NCBI GenBank assembly: GCA_030568195.1
Contig: JAJLTO010000013.1
Span: 1-64,000 of the forward strand
Length of the DNA stretch: 64,000 nt
Source: Dipodascopsis uninucleata var. uninucleata
Taxonomy: Eukaryota > Ascomycota > Lipomycetes > Lipomycetales > Lipomycetaceae
Reading direction: 5' to 3'
Below are positions 22,207 through 34,356 of this stretch, in pieces. The position numbers and the translations under genes were made by a program. The stretch's first letter is position 1, and each line of letters opens with the position of its first letter. The notes below the pieces were generated by a model. That model saw only the letters and a program-made list of their open reading frames with translations, did no database searches and was not told the origin of the DNA.

Positions 22207-22908
22207 ATTGGATTTTACGCTTATCACTTGTAATGCAAATTTATTTCTCCATGAAGAAGTAGTATAATGTTTGTCGATAGGGATTGACAGTCACTATTAT
22301 CGTTAGTATGATGACAGTTATTAACGATGAAAATATATGCAAGGTGCATTGTGTAATTTTATCATCCATAAAATTATTCAATATTTTACATTAGATACGT
22401 AATAACCTTAAATATACATACACTATACGAGAAGCTGTATGATTCTCTATACTATAACACGTCAATGCAGATATTTTTATTAATAGAAGATACGACGGAG
22501 AATTTTTGTTTGTTTTTGCGCCGACAATTTATGTCCCAATTTGCCGCGTCTGCAGCAGAGATCGGTAGTCGGAGCGATTTACTAGCCTACGGTATAAAAA
22601 GTCGCCTAATTACAGACGACAAAAATCTTTGAATCTATCTGTACTTATACATGAACTGAGAGCTATATTGGGTTACTATTGAGAACATAGAAAGTCTTCA
22701 TAAGTCATCAGTCATTTAAGTGAGAGATCGATCTGACTAGATGCAATCAATGTTAAGAACCGAAAGTAAAAATCAAGCTCGTGCTAAGTTCGAAACAACC
22801 TCCGACTGAAGTTTTCTGTCTTCTCTTGCAGTAGATAATGAGCCCAAGCCTAGAGAAATAGTGGGATGTTGTTAGTGAATCACTTTAATATGGAATCATC
22901 TGGGTAAG
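22207..22908. other. Intergenic, TFIIS promoter side
   Basis: 702 bp between TFIIS and the CAP2 3' end, both on the minus strand. No open frame or RNA motif was recognised. Confidence 0.45.
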
Positions 22909-23957
22909 CTAGATAATTACTGCCTCGTTATAATCACGTAACTTACTCCTTAAGTCGCTAACGATATCCTTAGTCTTTCCAAAGTAAACTTCTTGTAACT
23001 GATTGCGCATCTTAGATTCAATATCCTCGACCATGCGACCTATATTAGCAATATGAGATAACTCATCTTCGACTGGTAAATCTTGCTCCACCTGTAGAAA
23101 CGAGATTCGAGGTATTAGTAATAATATATAGCAATAAACCATTTTATTATGTATTTTCTACTTACTTGACGTGTTAAATTTCCACCAAGATCAAACTTTC
23201 CAAGGGCGCTACTCGTGGTGACAACATTTAGTATAATAGTACTGGTAAGCTTGTAGTGAGCTGTTCGCCCTTTATATTCAACTTCAAATACATGAATTGA
23301 GTCCCAGTCTCCATTTCCTTTTGTCGCCGACGATGAAACTAATAGTGATATAAGCCATTAATAATCTCAAAACACATCATATTTAATCAAAGTAAAAAAG
23401 TACCTTTTTTGAATAAGACGACTCCAGCAAATCCGCCGTCCATTTCCCAGAGATAAACACTCGAGAGACCTCCTTCATAGTATCTTATATTATGTTAATA
23501 TAGCATCGTTGAATTGGAAAGACTGAAATAAAATTTCAGTATACTCACAAGTCACGGTAAATATCAAATGCATCATTGGCGGTCACTTCAAGCTTTCGAA
23601 GTGCTTCGCTGGGAACCGTCCCGTCCGAAAGAGGTGGATCATATTCATTACTGTACGGACTACGATAACTGTCGCCATCGCGGTTGTAGTCGCATGTGAG
23701 ATAGTCTTTGGAGGTCTTCCCACAACGCCTGACTTCAAGAGGCTGATCCACTGATGAGAGAAGATCTTCCGTTAAATCAGGAGCCAAACTACAAATGGCA
23801 TTGAGATTCTTAGATACATTTTTGGGATTCAGCCTTCTCAATAAGTCGAGAGCTGCGTCATACGTGTCTTCCTATAATAAATATTAGTATTACCATTAAA
23901 GCCGCTAACCATTATCTAATTTTCTCCTTCATTTAGATTAAAAAAGGCGATTACCAT
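22909..23957 (-). CDS. CAP2: F-actin capping protein subunit beta
   Basis: Predicted 253 aa in five exons: 23957-23955, 23871-23549, 23483-23404, 23338-23166, 23091-22909. Exon 1 is the ATG alone. Family sequence is continuous: [91 protein letters not shown] and [13 protein letters not shown]. With the alpha subunit it caps actin barbed ends, mostly at cortical patches. The wording closely follows filamentous ascomycete orthologues. Exons 2-5 are firm; the single-codon first exon is inferred because no other in-frame ATG precedes [11 protein letters not shown]. Confidence 0.9.
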
Positions 23958-24630
23958 ATTAGTTTGCTTGTTTCAAAATTCTGTATTGTAGATGATGAGT
24001 TTCATTCGATCGTAAAAACCATCTCTAAGGCGAGTGCAAATGTGTTATAATAAAATTAAAATAGGAGTTTACATGCTACAATAACCTTATAATAGGAACC
24101 GCTGTTACTCTGATCCATGCACTGCTCTATCAAAACCAGATCTGTTACATCTTTCATTTTTCTATCTCGTTGGTTTACTAGAGACTGCAAATTCCATACT
24201 AGTGCTCTGCATTATAGTATTTTAAAAGGTTGTCATCTAGTAATTGGAAGATTTGAAGCCAGCTGTGACTAAAGTTTGGTAGAATAATTAGTATACACGA
24301 CGGTCTGGCTTTGTCTCCATCAATAGGTGGTAATGCACTCACTTTTGCATTTGATATTAATATTTAAGTACTTCGACTATTAAATCAAATTAGTTTGCAA
24401 TTTACGCTTTATTGTCAGATACTTGATTAACAAGTGTTTTCGTGAAGAAATTGCTCCTAGGCGAGAGAGAATTGATTTTCCTGCGTTCTAGAAATCAGTT
24501 TGAAGGTTTTCTGAATAATTTTTAGTGATATTGAAGTACCGTCTAGTCGATACGTGATAGATTGACATAAAGGAGATTCAATAAACTGCTTGAATATTCG
24601 TCATTAATACAAAGAGTATATCAGGAATAA
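23958..24630. promoter_or_regulatory. Divergent promoter of CAP2 and CFT1
   Basis: 673 bp between the two start codons. AT-rich; no recognisable motif beyond poly-A/T tracts. Confidence 0.4.
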
Positions 24631-27600
24631 ATGCAGGTTTATCGTGATATAACGGCTCCAACTGCCATTACACATTGTGTGCTTGCTGCTTTCATCAGTT
24701 CTGACAATCAAAATCTCATAGTAATCAAATCGGCCTCATTACTTCAGATATACCAGTTTGTTGCTCACGAGTCTCAAGATTTAGGGGTTAAGAGTGATGC
24801 AGAAATTCAGAGTCAATGGCAGATTGAAAATAATGAAAATTTTATCGGTGACATTGAAATTGAGCAGTCGAAGACTAGTATCCTAACGAAGCTTGAACTT
24901 ATTTCAGAATATAGCCTAAGTGGTTCTGTGATTGGCTTATCAACAGTTAAGACATCCCTAGATGAGTCTCGAGACTATTTGTTGATTGCCTTTGAATCTG
25001 CTAAGATATCATTGATTGGTTGGGATGAGAACACGAACGGTGTCATGACAATATCGCTACATTACTATGAAAAGCACTTGTTTGATTCGATGCTAAACGC
25101 AGATAAACCTGAAGGAGACTCATTTCTAAGAACAGATCCCGGGAATTTTTGTTCATGCTTAAAATTTGGAAGAGATATGTTCGCCTTTTTACCCATAAGG
25201 AGAGAGGATGATGAGGAAATATTCAATAATGATACTAAAGTAGATCACCAAATGGAGCCGTTTACACGACTTTTTTATCCTTCATTTGTTATTTCTGCAA
25301 CCATGCTTGATGAAAATATTATTAATGTAATTGACGCTACGTTTTTGTACCAATATAGGGAACCGACATTGGCCGTTCTATATCAACCGAAGAGAACTTG
25401 GATAGGTACTATCGATAAACTGAAAGATACTACAGCCTTGATAGTTGTGGCTTTGGACTTATATCAGCGTGCGTCTACTCCAATATTAAGCGTGACATCT
25501 CTACCTTATGATTTAAAGAGTTTGTATGCACTCCCAGCTCCTATAACTGGCACTCTTATTCTTGGTGCAAATGAAATTATTCACGTTGATCCCGCCGGTC
25601 GAGCATTAGGTGTTGCAGTCAATGCGGCAGCGTTTGAAAGCTCTGATTTTGAGCTCAATGATCGTTCATTTCTTGAAATAAAATTAGAAGGCTCGCAGCT
25701 AGCCCATTTACAGAATAATATTGTTCTTTTGATATTAGGTTCCGGTGAGCTCCAGTTATTGGAATTTATTATGGACGGGAGAACGGTAGAAGGCATTGAA
25801 ATACATAGTTTGGAGTCAATTGAAAAGCTTATTGGATCTACTGTGTCTTGTATTGCAGCATATCCACAAAAGAGGAAAATTTTTTTTGGAAGTAAAGAAG
25901 CAGACGGTGTTCTCCTAGGATGGCGAAAACTTGGAGAAACGCGCGTGAAGGCAACCCTAGCAGAAACGGAAGAGACAGCTATAAGAGACAAGGACTATGA
26001 TGACGAAGATGAGGATATTTATGGTGACTCTGCTAGTAATGATGTAACGAAGTCTGCCATTGATAATTTGAATGGTGAGGACGGACAGAACGAACCATCT
26101 AAGCAATTTTCATTCTCTATACATGATGAGATAGTCAATCATGGACCTTTGACAAATATGGCTATTGGATCGGTCAACACTTTTGATAAATCAGAAGTTA
26201 CAACCTCAAAGCTTGAAGTTGTCGGAGCCCGTGCTGGTGACCATCAGACTGGTGGCTTAAGTATTTTCCGTCGGTCCATAAGTGCTTCTGTTATTGGTAA
26301 AGTGTTTATCCCCCAATGCTTAGCGTTGTGGACCGTAAAGACGAAGAGTAGAAACACAAAAACATCAAGCGAATCTGCGTTAGACCAAATAGATAAATAT
26401 CTTATAGTTTCTATGGAAGACGAGAGTCTGATATTTGAAATTGGAAAGCAATTCGAAGAGGTTCGAAATTCTGAGTTTGACACGAAGTCGCCAACTGTCT
26501 CTGTAGGATCTATATTTGATGGTACTCGAATTGTTCAAATATGCCCTACAGATATTCGTGTCTATGACTCTGAGCTCCAGATTGTTCAAATGATCCCAAT
26601 CGAGAATGAGGAAAATACTGACGAAGAGCCCGAGGTTGTATTCGCTAGCGTCTCTGAGAATGCCGTTTTGATTCTTTTAGATAACGGATGTGCAATTCTA
26701 TATAAGGGTGACTCTGAGACCCTCGAACTTCAAGAGACAAACTCTTTTAAAGGACAGGTATAAATTATTCGAGAAAATGGCAATCTTTTAAGTTTAATCC
26801 AAAACTAACTAAGATATTATTTGTAGCGATATACTGCGGGCACTATAACTTCGATGTCTAAGAAGTATTTCCCGGTAAAAGACAAGGCTCCAATTCGGAA
26901 AACTCGTAAAAGAAAGCGTCCTCAATCTTCAAAAACTGACGACTATGCCGAACGAATATCTAGTGAATCAGAATATGTATGCATATTGATCTCATCGACA
27001 CAAGATCTCATAATATATCGCCTATCAGATAACAAAGTTCTATATACAGTTTCTCACGTGAACGATCTTCCTATGGTAATACAGCCCCTACATGCGGAAG
27101 TTAACTCGAGGTCTGTTCTTCGTCGCAAATCTAGTGGTTTGATCCCGTTTGGTAAGAATAGAGAAAATAAGTGTCAAATAGCTGAAGTAGTTCATTCAGC
27201 ACTGGGCGATGACATTTCTCGGCAAAACTACCTAATTTTCAGAACAATGACAAATGATATCGTTATATACCAGCCTTTTATTATTTCAAGTTCTTTGAGG
27301 ACAGAAGCAGTTCACCTAGCATTTAGGAAGGTTGAGAATCCCATTATTACTCGAGCAAAGTCGGAAGATCTAGAGGCCGAAGGTAATTCAACATCTGAAT
27401 CTCCATCACGGCATGGTGAAGAAACTTTGCAAGAATTGAAGACGAGAGCAAAATTGAGTCGCTTTCAAAGGCTAATAACTTTGCAAGACGTCACAGGATT
27501 TTCTGTTGTCTGTTTTCTCGGTGAAGCTACAGCTAATTCTCCAGAACCTTACTGGATAATCAAAACTACGAAGTCAATGCCTAAATTAATCCCTTTTATG

Positions 27601-29209
27601 GGTGGTTCGACAAGATATCTTAGTGCTTTCAACTCCATGAGTGTTGATAGAGGATTCATATATGCAAGGTCGAACGGCGAAATTAGAATTTGCCAACTTT
27701 CTAGGGATTTTTCCTATGAAACCAGCTGGCCATCTAAAAAAATTGTCATGGATGAAGACGTGCATTCCATAGCGTATTTTCCTGAAACATCTATGTATGT
27801 ATTGTCTGTATCTACAAAATCTCCATTTAGTACACAAGGAGCCTTCGATGAAAAGGATGAAGATAGTAATGCGGAACTTGATGAAAGCAAATCTGAAATC
27901 CCACAGGACTCGAATTTCTGTGCAATGACAGAGCACGGCTCTTTGAAATTAGTATCCCCTATATCGTGGATTACGGTGGACACTTTCGAATTCATGCCCA
28001 ATGAAGTTGCGCTTACTGTAAAGATGGTCTCTCTACAAGTGTCTGAACAGTCCAAGGCAAGAAGGCAATACATGGCAGTTGGGACCGGTATCTTTTATGG
28101 AGAAGATTTACCAGCCAAGGGCTATGTTTACATATTCGAAATTATAGAAATTGTCCCTGAACCCGGAAAGCCAGAGCACAATCATAAATTAAAGCTCATT
28201 GTAAAAGAAGATGCGCGAGGTGTAGTGAGTACACTTTGCGACGTTGAAGGCTACCTTTTGGCTGCTCAGGGACAGAAAGTAATGGTGAGAGCATTACGCG
28301 AAGACAACTCATTTTTGCCTGTAGCATTTATGGACATGAATATGTATGTAACTGAAGCTAAGTGCATACGTAATGTTATTCTCATGGGCGACATAATGAA
28401 AAGTGTTTGGTTTGTTGGGTTTTCGGTGAGTATCTAGAGTTTTTGATTCTCTAACGTCTGTGGCACTGACCATTACATTTACTTGATCTAGGAGGAACCT
28501 TATAAAATGCAGCTATTCGGGAAAGATTTACAGAGGGTTGAAGTTTCTTCTGCTGATTTTATAATAAATAGTGAGCAGGTGCATTTTGTTGTAGCCGATG
28601 CAAATAAAAAAATACACATCCTTCAATATGACCCGGAAGATCCTAGATCAGTCTCCGGCCAGCTTCTTATTCGAAAATCAGAATTTTATACTGGTCATGT
28701 CATAGAAAGTATGACAATGATACCGAAGATTTATGCTCCAAATGACTCGAAGCTAGCGACTAACGACGATGGACCTGGTTCAAGTCTATATAGTAAAATG
28801 GGCGAACAGTATATGTGCCTTGGCGTAACCACGTCTGGCAACTTGGTATCGATAACTCCTATATCAGAAACCCAATATCGAAGGCTATTTCTCGTTCAAC
28901 AACAAATTTACGAGAGAACAGATCATATTGCTGGTTTGAATCCAAGAATGCATAGGTAGGTAGTTCAAATTAAGTTAGTAGAAAAATAGCTAAGTGTTTG
29001 ATTTTTCTTTTTTTTTTAGAAGTATGTTTTCAAAAGAAACCGTTACAGGCTCTGCCACTCGAGCAATGCTAGATGGCAATATGATATTTAAATTTCCTAG
29101 TTTGAATATCGATAGACAGTTAGACATTATTGAAAGGTCAGGGAAGGGAGGAGAATCAGAAATATGGGACTATTTTCTGGAGCTCGATCGAGCTTTGTCT
29201 TACATGTAA
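24631..29209 (+). CDS. CFT1: Cft1/CPSF160, polyadenylation factor scaffold
   Basis: Predicted 1459 aa in four exons: 24631-26757, 26827-28425, 28492-28955, 29020-29209. All phases agree. It begins MQVYRDITAPTAITHCVLAAF, as Cft1/CPSF160 does, and ends in the CPSF_A/DDB1-type C-terminal domain (NPRMHR, then ATRAMLDGNMIFKF and LDRALSYM). The protein should fold into three beta-propellers, with acidic loops between them (about residues 450-480). Cft1 is the scaffold of the cleavage and polyadenylation factor and helps recognise the poly(A) signal. Length is slightly above the usual 1350-1440 aa. It is convergent with RLP24. Confidence 0.92.
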
Positions 29210-29514
29210 TGTTAGCATTTTGAACTAGTGATTTCATTTGTATGACTATAGAGATTAATATATCTTGATAAATCCAATAACAGTCAAGAAAATGAACTTA
29301 TAATGTATAAAATAAGTATAAAAGTCTCAATTATTATCGAGTCAGAACTATATTTCGATTCTTTGAAATCATGCCTATAACTTTTGTGCGAGTATTGATA
29401 AAACCAACCCTTATGTGCAAAATTCCCACCGTGCAATGTGTCATTGAAATCCACTATAGAACAGCAGCTAAGTATTTAATTAATAAATATAATACACTAA
29501 TCAAAACACGATTT
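29210..29514. other. Convergent 3' region
   Basis: 305 bp between the CFT1 and RLP24 stops. Nothing but AT-rich transcript-end sequence was seen. Confidence 0.5.
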
Positions 29515-30217
29515 TCACTGCCTTTGCTTTTTCTTATGAACCGGAATCTTGATGGACACTTCTCGTACTTCTTGTACATCTTCGACATCCATTATATCTT
29601 CCTCGATTTCTTCCTCCGGTAACACCTTCTTTTCTCTCGGTATCAAGCCGCCTTGTTTGAGTAGTTCTTGATGCTGTTCAACCAGTTTACGGTCTTCTTC
29701 CCGCTGTCTTGTCTTATTGTCACGCATTCTGTTCTTGAAGAAAGCTCTCTCTCTCTTAGCTCTGATTTCAGCGACACGCTGCATGGCCTTAAGAGTAGTA
29801 GCAACAAGTTCTCTGTTATACCTTACAGGGACATTACGCCGTGCTGCAAATGATAACGTGGAATCCACAACCATTTCTTTTCCTGCAGACTTTCTGAAAG
29901 CTTTTGTCCAGCGCACCTTCCTTGGATTTCGCTTCATCTTGAAGTTTTTATGACATTTTGATCGACTAGATATAGTATTATTCTATTAGAATTAGAGCTT
30001 AGTATATATTAAAAGTATAAGCTTACCAAAATCTGAATTCTTTAGCATCATTTCTAACGAACATTATGCCATGTCCAGGCTAAATAACAGAAAGCATAGT
30101 TAATAATCTTGATCAAAACTTGAACCATAGAATCCACCATATGTACCAAGCAGGATATATTGATACAATACATACATAGACCGGCGATGAGCAAAAATGA
30201 CATGAATATATTCTCAT
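29515..30217 (-). CDS. RLP24: Rlp24, pre-60S ribosome assembly factor (eL24-like)
   Basis: Predicted 181 aa in three exons: 30217-30176, 30079-30027, 29965-29515. The short 5' exons code [14 protein letters not shown] and [18 protein letters not shown], which with [15 protein letters not shown] form the L24-type zinc site (CHFC and CRSKC). [16 protein letters not shown] follows, specific to Rlp24 rather than ribosomal eL24. The charged C-terminal helix and Lys-rich tail match the region that in yeast recruits the AAA ATPase Drg1 for cytoplasmic release of Rlp24. Introns of 96 and 61 nt have consensus ends. Confidence 0.93.
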
Positions 30218-30686
30218 GTTTATTCCTCAATTATCACTCTGTAGTTATTTGATTCTATTATAATAGGACAAAATCTATTCTGCTTCCGCTATGAACACTG
30301 CTGGGTGTTATCGTAAAAAAATTTCTCGAGGTTTTGATTTCCTTTGGGAAAAAGTTTGGGAGGTGAGGATTTAGAGCTACTGCGTTTATGTTTTATTTAT
30401 GGCTCAAGTGCAAAACCGATACCATGCTGAAAGTGACATATCTTGAAGACAACACGATTTGGCAATATTCTAGTTATCGATCGATACTTACTGCATAGAT
30501 CAGCAAGTGAAGTAACTGGAAATTGTTACGTCTAATTTATGTTACTCTTCATTTTCTAAGTACTCAAATTTTCGTGGGTATCTATAATTACTAAAGTATA
30601 TTTTTGACTCTTTCAGTAGGTCGTTACAAGAAAAGGGAGTGAGCCTGTTTTACTACATCCGTCTTAATTGAAAGAGGATAATCATA
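30218..30686. promoter_or_regulatory. Divergent promoter of RLP24 and LMBD1-like gene
   Basis: 469 bp, AT-rich. No HomolD, Cbf1 or Tbf1-like site was found here, unlike the two ribosomal-protein promoters in this window. Confidence 0.4.
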
Positions 30687-32863
30687 ATGTCGGCTGTCAG
30701 GACAGCATTTGTTTGGATTGCTTTTGGAGTTGTTTGTGGTATTCTTGCAAGTATATCTATACTATTCGTAAGTTGATACTTCATAAAAATAAATTTGTAA
30801 CCAAGATGGCTCTTAGAAGAGAGTATGCTGGTGAGCGGCAAGTAGATTCTGACATCGCATACTTTAGACTCGCTTATACACAAAAAAACAAGAAAGAGAA
30901 GCCTTTGTTACTATTGTATCTATCTTTTCGGTTTCTGTCGTTCTTGCGACAGCATGTCTACTGCCTGTTGATATCGCTATTGTGAGTCAATCTACGGGAA
31001 CTTTGAATGTAAGTACTATATTGATCTTGAATATCTGTCGAATGTGATCCGATGAAATTTGGAATTATCCTAACAAGTGAAAGCAGCAGCAATTGACTGG
31101 GTCGGAATTGGCAGTTAAAATAGGTAAGCAATATAAATGAGTCACTAGGTTCCTTTAAAGATATATTACTAACAGTTCCTCCAGTTTACTATTGTAAGTT
31201 TCATTAAGTCTCCATTATTATTAGGATCGATACTCACGTCACCTTTTCTACAGTACTATACTCTATTGATGCCTTCCTATTACTGGTTCTTTTACCTTTC
31301 ACATATTTCTGGTAAGTCTGCTATCTCGTTTAATTCATAAGCATTTCTTTTTTCGGATGTTTGTATGTTTAACGCGTAGCAAATGCTAATGAAATACTAC
31401 GCTTTAGGTTCGAAGAGTGGGATGATGAGTCAACAGCAGGTGGTCGTATACGTGGTGCAATGAAATATTCGGCTATTTTTATACTTATTGGTGTGATTTT
31501 ACTGATCGTGGGGCTGTTCGTACCCTACGCGAGAGGCGTTATGCCAGGGACTCCTTATGATTTCTATTTTTTCAGACAGCTCCTTGAAAATCAAAATAGA
31601 GGTGAACGAGGACTTACCTTTATTATAGGTGTGCTCCTTTGTCTTGGAATAATCGTCTTTGTGATATATACGGCCATTGGATTCGCGGTTTTGCCTGTTC
31701 TTTGTCTGAGATACCGTCCGTCTATTTCAGATGCTGAGCTCGACGATGCACGACTTGCTTTGGAGTTCAATAGAGAAAAACAGCGCATGATAGAAGCTAG
31801 ATATGAAGGTACATCTGCGCAGTGGAGTGTACGAGACAAAAGACAATACGAAATTTTGCAACGAGAAGAGAAAACACTTATCCGTCGTGTTCGAGTAAAT
31901 AATGGTGTCCGACGGTGGTGGAGACCTCGATGGCTTGTTCGAGTAAGCAAGATTATTGCTCGTCCACTAGTTATATTCATTGGTCTCTTCTTGTTCATAG
32001 TTGCTTTCATTATTGTCGCTTCACTTCTTATTACTATGATTGACAAGATTATGAATACTCCATGTGGTAGACACTGCGCTTTTTTATCTCCTAAGACAGA
32101 AATTTTGAACCCTATTAACGAGATTTTACGACTCACGTCAAGAGTATTTCCAGTAGATTACATTATCACTCTTTTTATCATTATTTGGCTCTTCATATCT
32201 ACAGTTATTGGCTTGTCGTATTTTAGTATTCGCTTGGTCTGGTTTGTTCTCTTCCGTATCCAAAGAGGAAAGACTGACCCTCAGGCATTATTACTTGGAA
32301 CCGCAATGCTCATGGTAGCTGTTATTGCTATTAATTACTCTTTTACAATGGTGATCGCTCCCGATTATTCTCGTTATGGAAGCCAAATGTTCTGCAATTA
32401 TGCTATCGATGGAATCTATGGGCTTGTCGGGGAATGCGAAAGATATCCGGAGAGGTTGATTTCGTGTTCTGAAGCCAGCAAGTACCTCTTTACTCAAGTT
32501 GACATTAGCATTCCAGACTTTTATAACCAAACGTTCAATTACTTTAATCAGATGTGTCGACAGACTGTAGTCTCTACTTTCATTGACCAGATTTCTGTGG
32601 ATTTCCCGTGGTTTGGCCTCTGGTCATTTTGGGCACAATTTGGTTTTGTTGGTATTTTTTTAATTGCTACAGTCGTCGCTTTCGTACGAAAGCCCTCTTT
32701 TGATAGCTATGATGCAGATGATGACGAAGAGCAATTTGGTGAAGAAAGTCAGGGATTATTGAGTAGAACGAGGGCTAAATGGAGTGCTAGACTTAACTCC
32801 ACTTGGAATGATCTTTCATCGAGGGCTCAGGTTGTAGAACAAGCAAGACAACTTATGAACTGA
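30687..32863 (+). CDS. LMBD1-like protein (probable lysosomal/vacuolar cobalamin transporter family)
   Basis: Predicted 593 aa in six exons: 30687-30767, 30868-31008, 31087-31123, 31185-31193, 31254-31311, 31408-32863. Exon 4 is only 9 nt. The assembled N-terminus follows fungal LMBD1 proteins: TKKQEREAFVTIVSIFSV, LLPVDIAIVS, VYYLLYSIDAF, LLPFTYFWFEEWD. About nine membrane segments span the protein; the C-terminus is acidic and ends in a Ser-rich tail. Human LMBRD1 is needed for lysosomal cobalamin export; the fungal role is unproven, since most ascomycetes do not use cobalamin. The acceptor before exon 3 could be 31086 or 31089 (one Gln difference). Confidence 0.85.
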
Positions 32864-33333
32864 GTAATTAATCATATCGCTTAAATTATTTCTAATTCGT
32901 ACTCTTCTTTTGGTTCTCTATTATTCGATATTTACAGAATGATAGTCTTTATTCGTCTTACAAAATCGTGAAAATGGTTTCTTTATGAAGAATGCTGAAT
33001 TTGGCCATTGTATATTGATGTGAGGCTAGACTATGTGGGCCAAAGCGTGACTATAGAAGAGGTGGGGAAGGTGGTGTGGTCTGACAGCTTAATTATAATC
33101 CGCGGGATTTAAATTTTGTTTATCACTTGGTGACTATTATTTCATAATATATCCTTTTCTTTATTTGTTGATTTAACATATTTCGAGATGGTAGGGGAGT
33201 AATATTATAAATATTGAATACATTGGCTATTTATATGTTACATTTCAAATTTTTTATTATATACTTTCAGGTCAAGGCGATATAATAATTAAAACGCAAG
33301 CCAATTTCTGACGTAAAAGTGAACAAAACAAAC
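32864..33333. other. Convergent 3' region
   Basis: 470 bp between the LMBD1-like and MPE1 stops. I checked the minus strand for a RING finger exon that would extend MPE1 and saw no Cys/His pattern. Confidence 0.5.
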
Positions 33334-34356
33334 TTAAGCTAATGCTTCATCTGATCTTCTCGATCGCTTTTTCTTTCTTTCCCCATCAGCATCTTCATCA
33401 TCACCATACTCACCCTCGTTATATTCTTTTCGTTGCTTGAGGAGATATGATTGCCACGCTGCGGAATCAGGTTGGACTACAACATAGTCTCCGTCTTCAT
33501 TTATCATTACTTTTTCTAAGCCACTGCCACCACTATTATTACTCGCAGTAAGCTCCTCTTTACTGACAGTTTTAAGGAATGACCGAGGAATGCCTGTCGT
33601 TCTTTTAACCCTACGGTGTTCCCAATTAGGATCACTATTTGTAGGACATGTTTGAATCCAGTGGCCTGCTCAAGTAGTTAGTATAATTGAAATCTAAAGT
33701 TTTGCAAGAATTTTGAATGCATACCTTTTTGACCACATCGATAGCAGACATAGCCTGCAGGTGGTGGATGATCTGGTGCTGCCGGCCGCTGCCTAGCATT
33801 AGGACGACCATTAAAAACCGGTGTGGCCGAAGCCATCTTTTCCTGAGTTTGCATCCAATTATCGGTCTCAGCCTGCAAAATTGCATTGATCATGTCTTCC
33901 TCAGATGCGGGGCCGTCCGATTTTCTTTCGTTTTGCGAGACCGCCAAAGGCCGTTTGCTGGAAAAACTATCAGTACCTCTGCGAAGAGAGCTGCTAATAA
34001 TTGGACCACGCCCGCTAACATATCTTGCGGCAGTGCCTTTTCCTGGTTTCGATGGTGGTCGTCTTCGAACAATGACGAAAGATGATCTAGGGAGCACCTC
34101 CGTGTCATCTTCATATTCTACAATAGTTCAATATTAGATAAACGAAAATTCTAATAAAATAGAAGTAAAGCTCAATTAAAATACCTTCGTTAGTATCAGG
34201 GTTATATATTGACAAGTCGAAATCCGTCCCATCACCCAATTTATTTGCTGCTATTACTTCATGCTTGAGATCAAAAACAGATATACCAGTTCCATCAAAT
34301 ATGATCCTCTGTGGCTCCTTCTGAGATCGAAATTTGTAATAAACAAATGAAGACAT
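33334..34356 (-). CDS. MPE1: Mpe1/RBBP6-type polyadenylation factor lacking a RING
   Basis: Predicted 298 aa, exons 34356-34185, 34117-33725, 33665-33334. An N-terminal DWNN ubiquitin-like domain (about residues 1-77: FVYYKFRSQKEPQRIIFDG, EYEDDTEVLPRSSFVIVRR) is followed by a Ser/Pro-rich linker. Then comes a CCHC zinc knuckle (about 178-191: CYRCGQKGHWIQTC) and the conserved TTGIPRSFLKTV and VMINEDGDYVV segments. Mpe1 is a subunit of the cleavage and polyadenylation factor. Yeast Mpe1 (about 440 aa) and human RBBP6 carry a RING finger after these segments; here the frame stops in a Lys/Arg/Asp-rich tail first. Splice sites are consensus and no downstream RING exon is visible. Confidence 0.88.
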
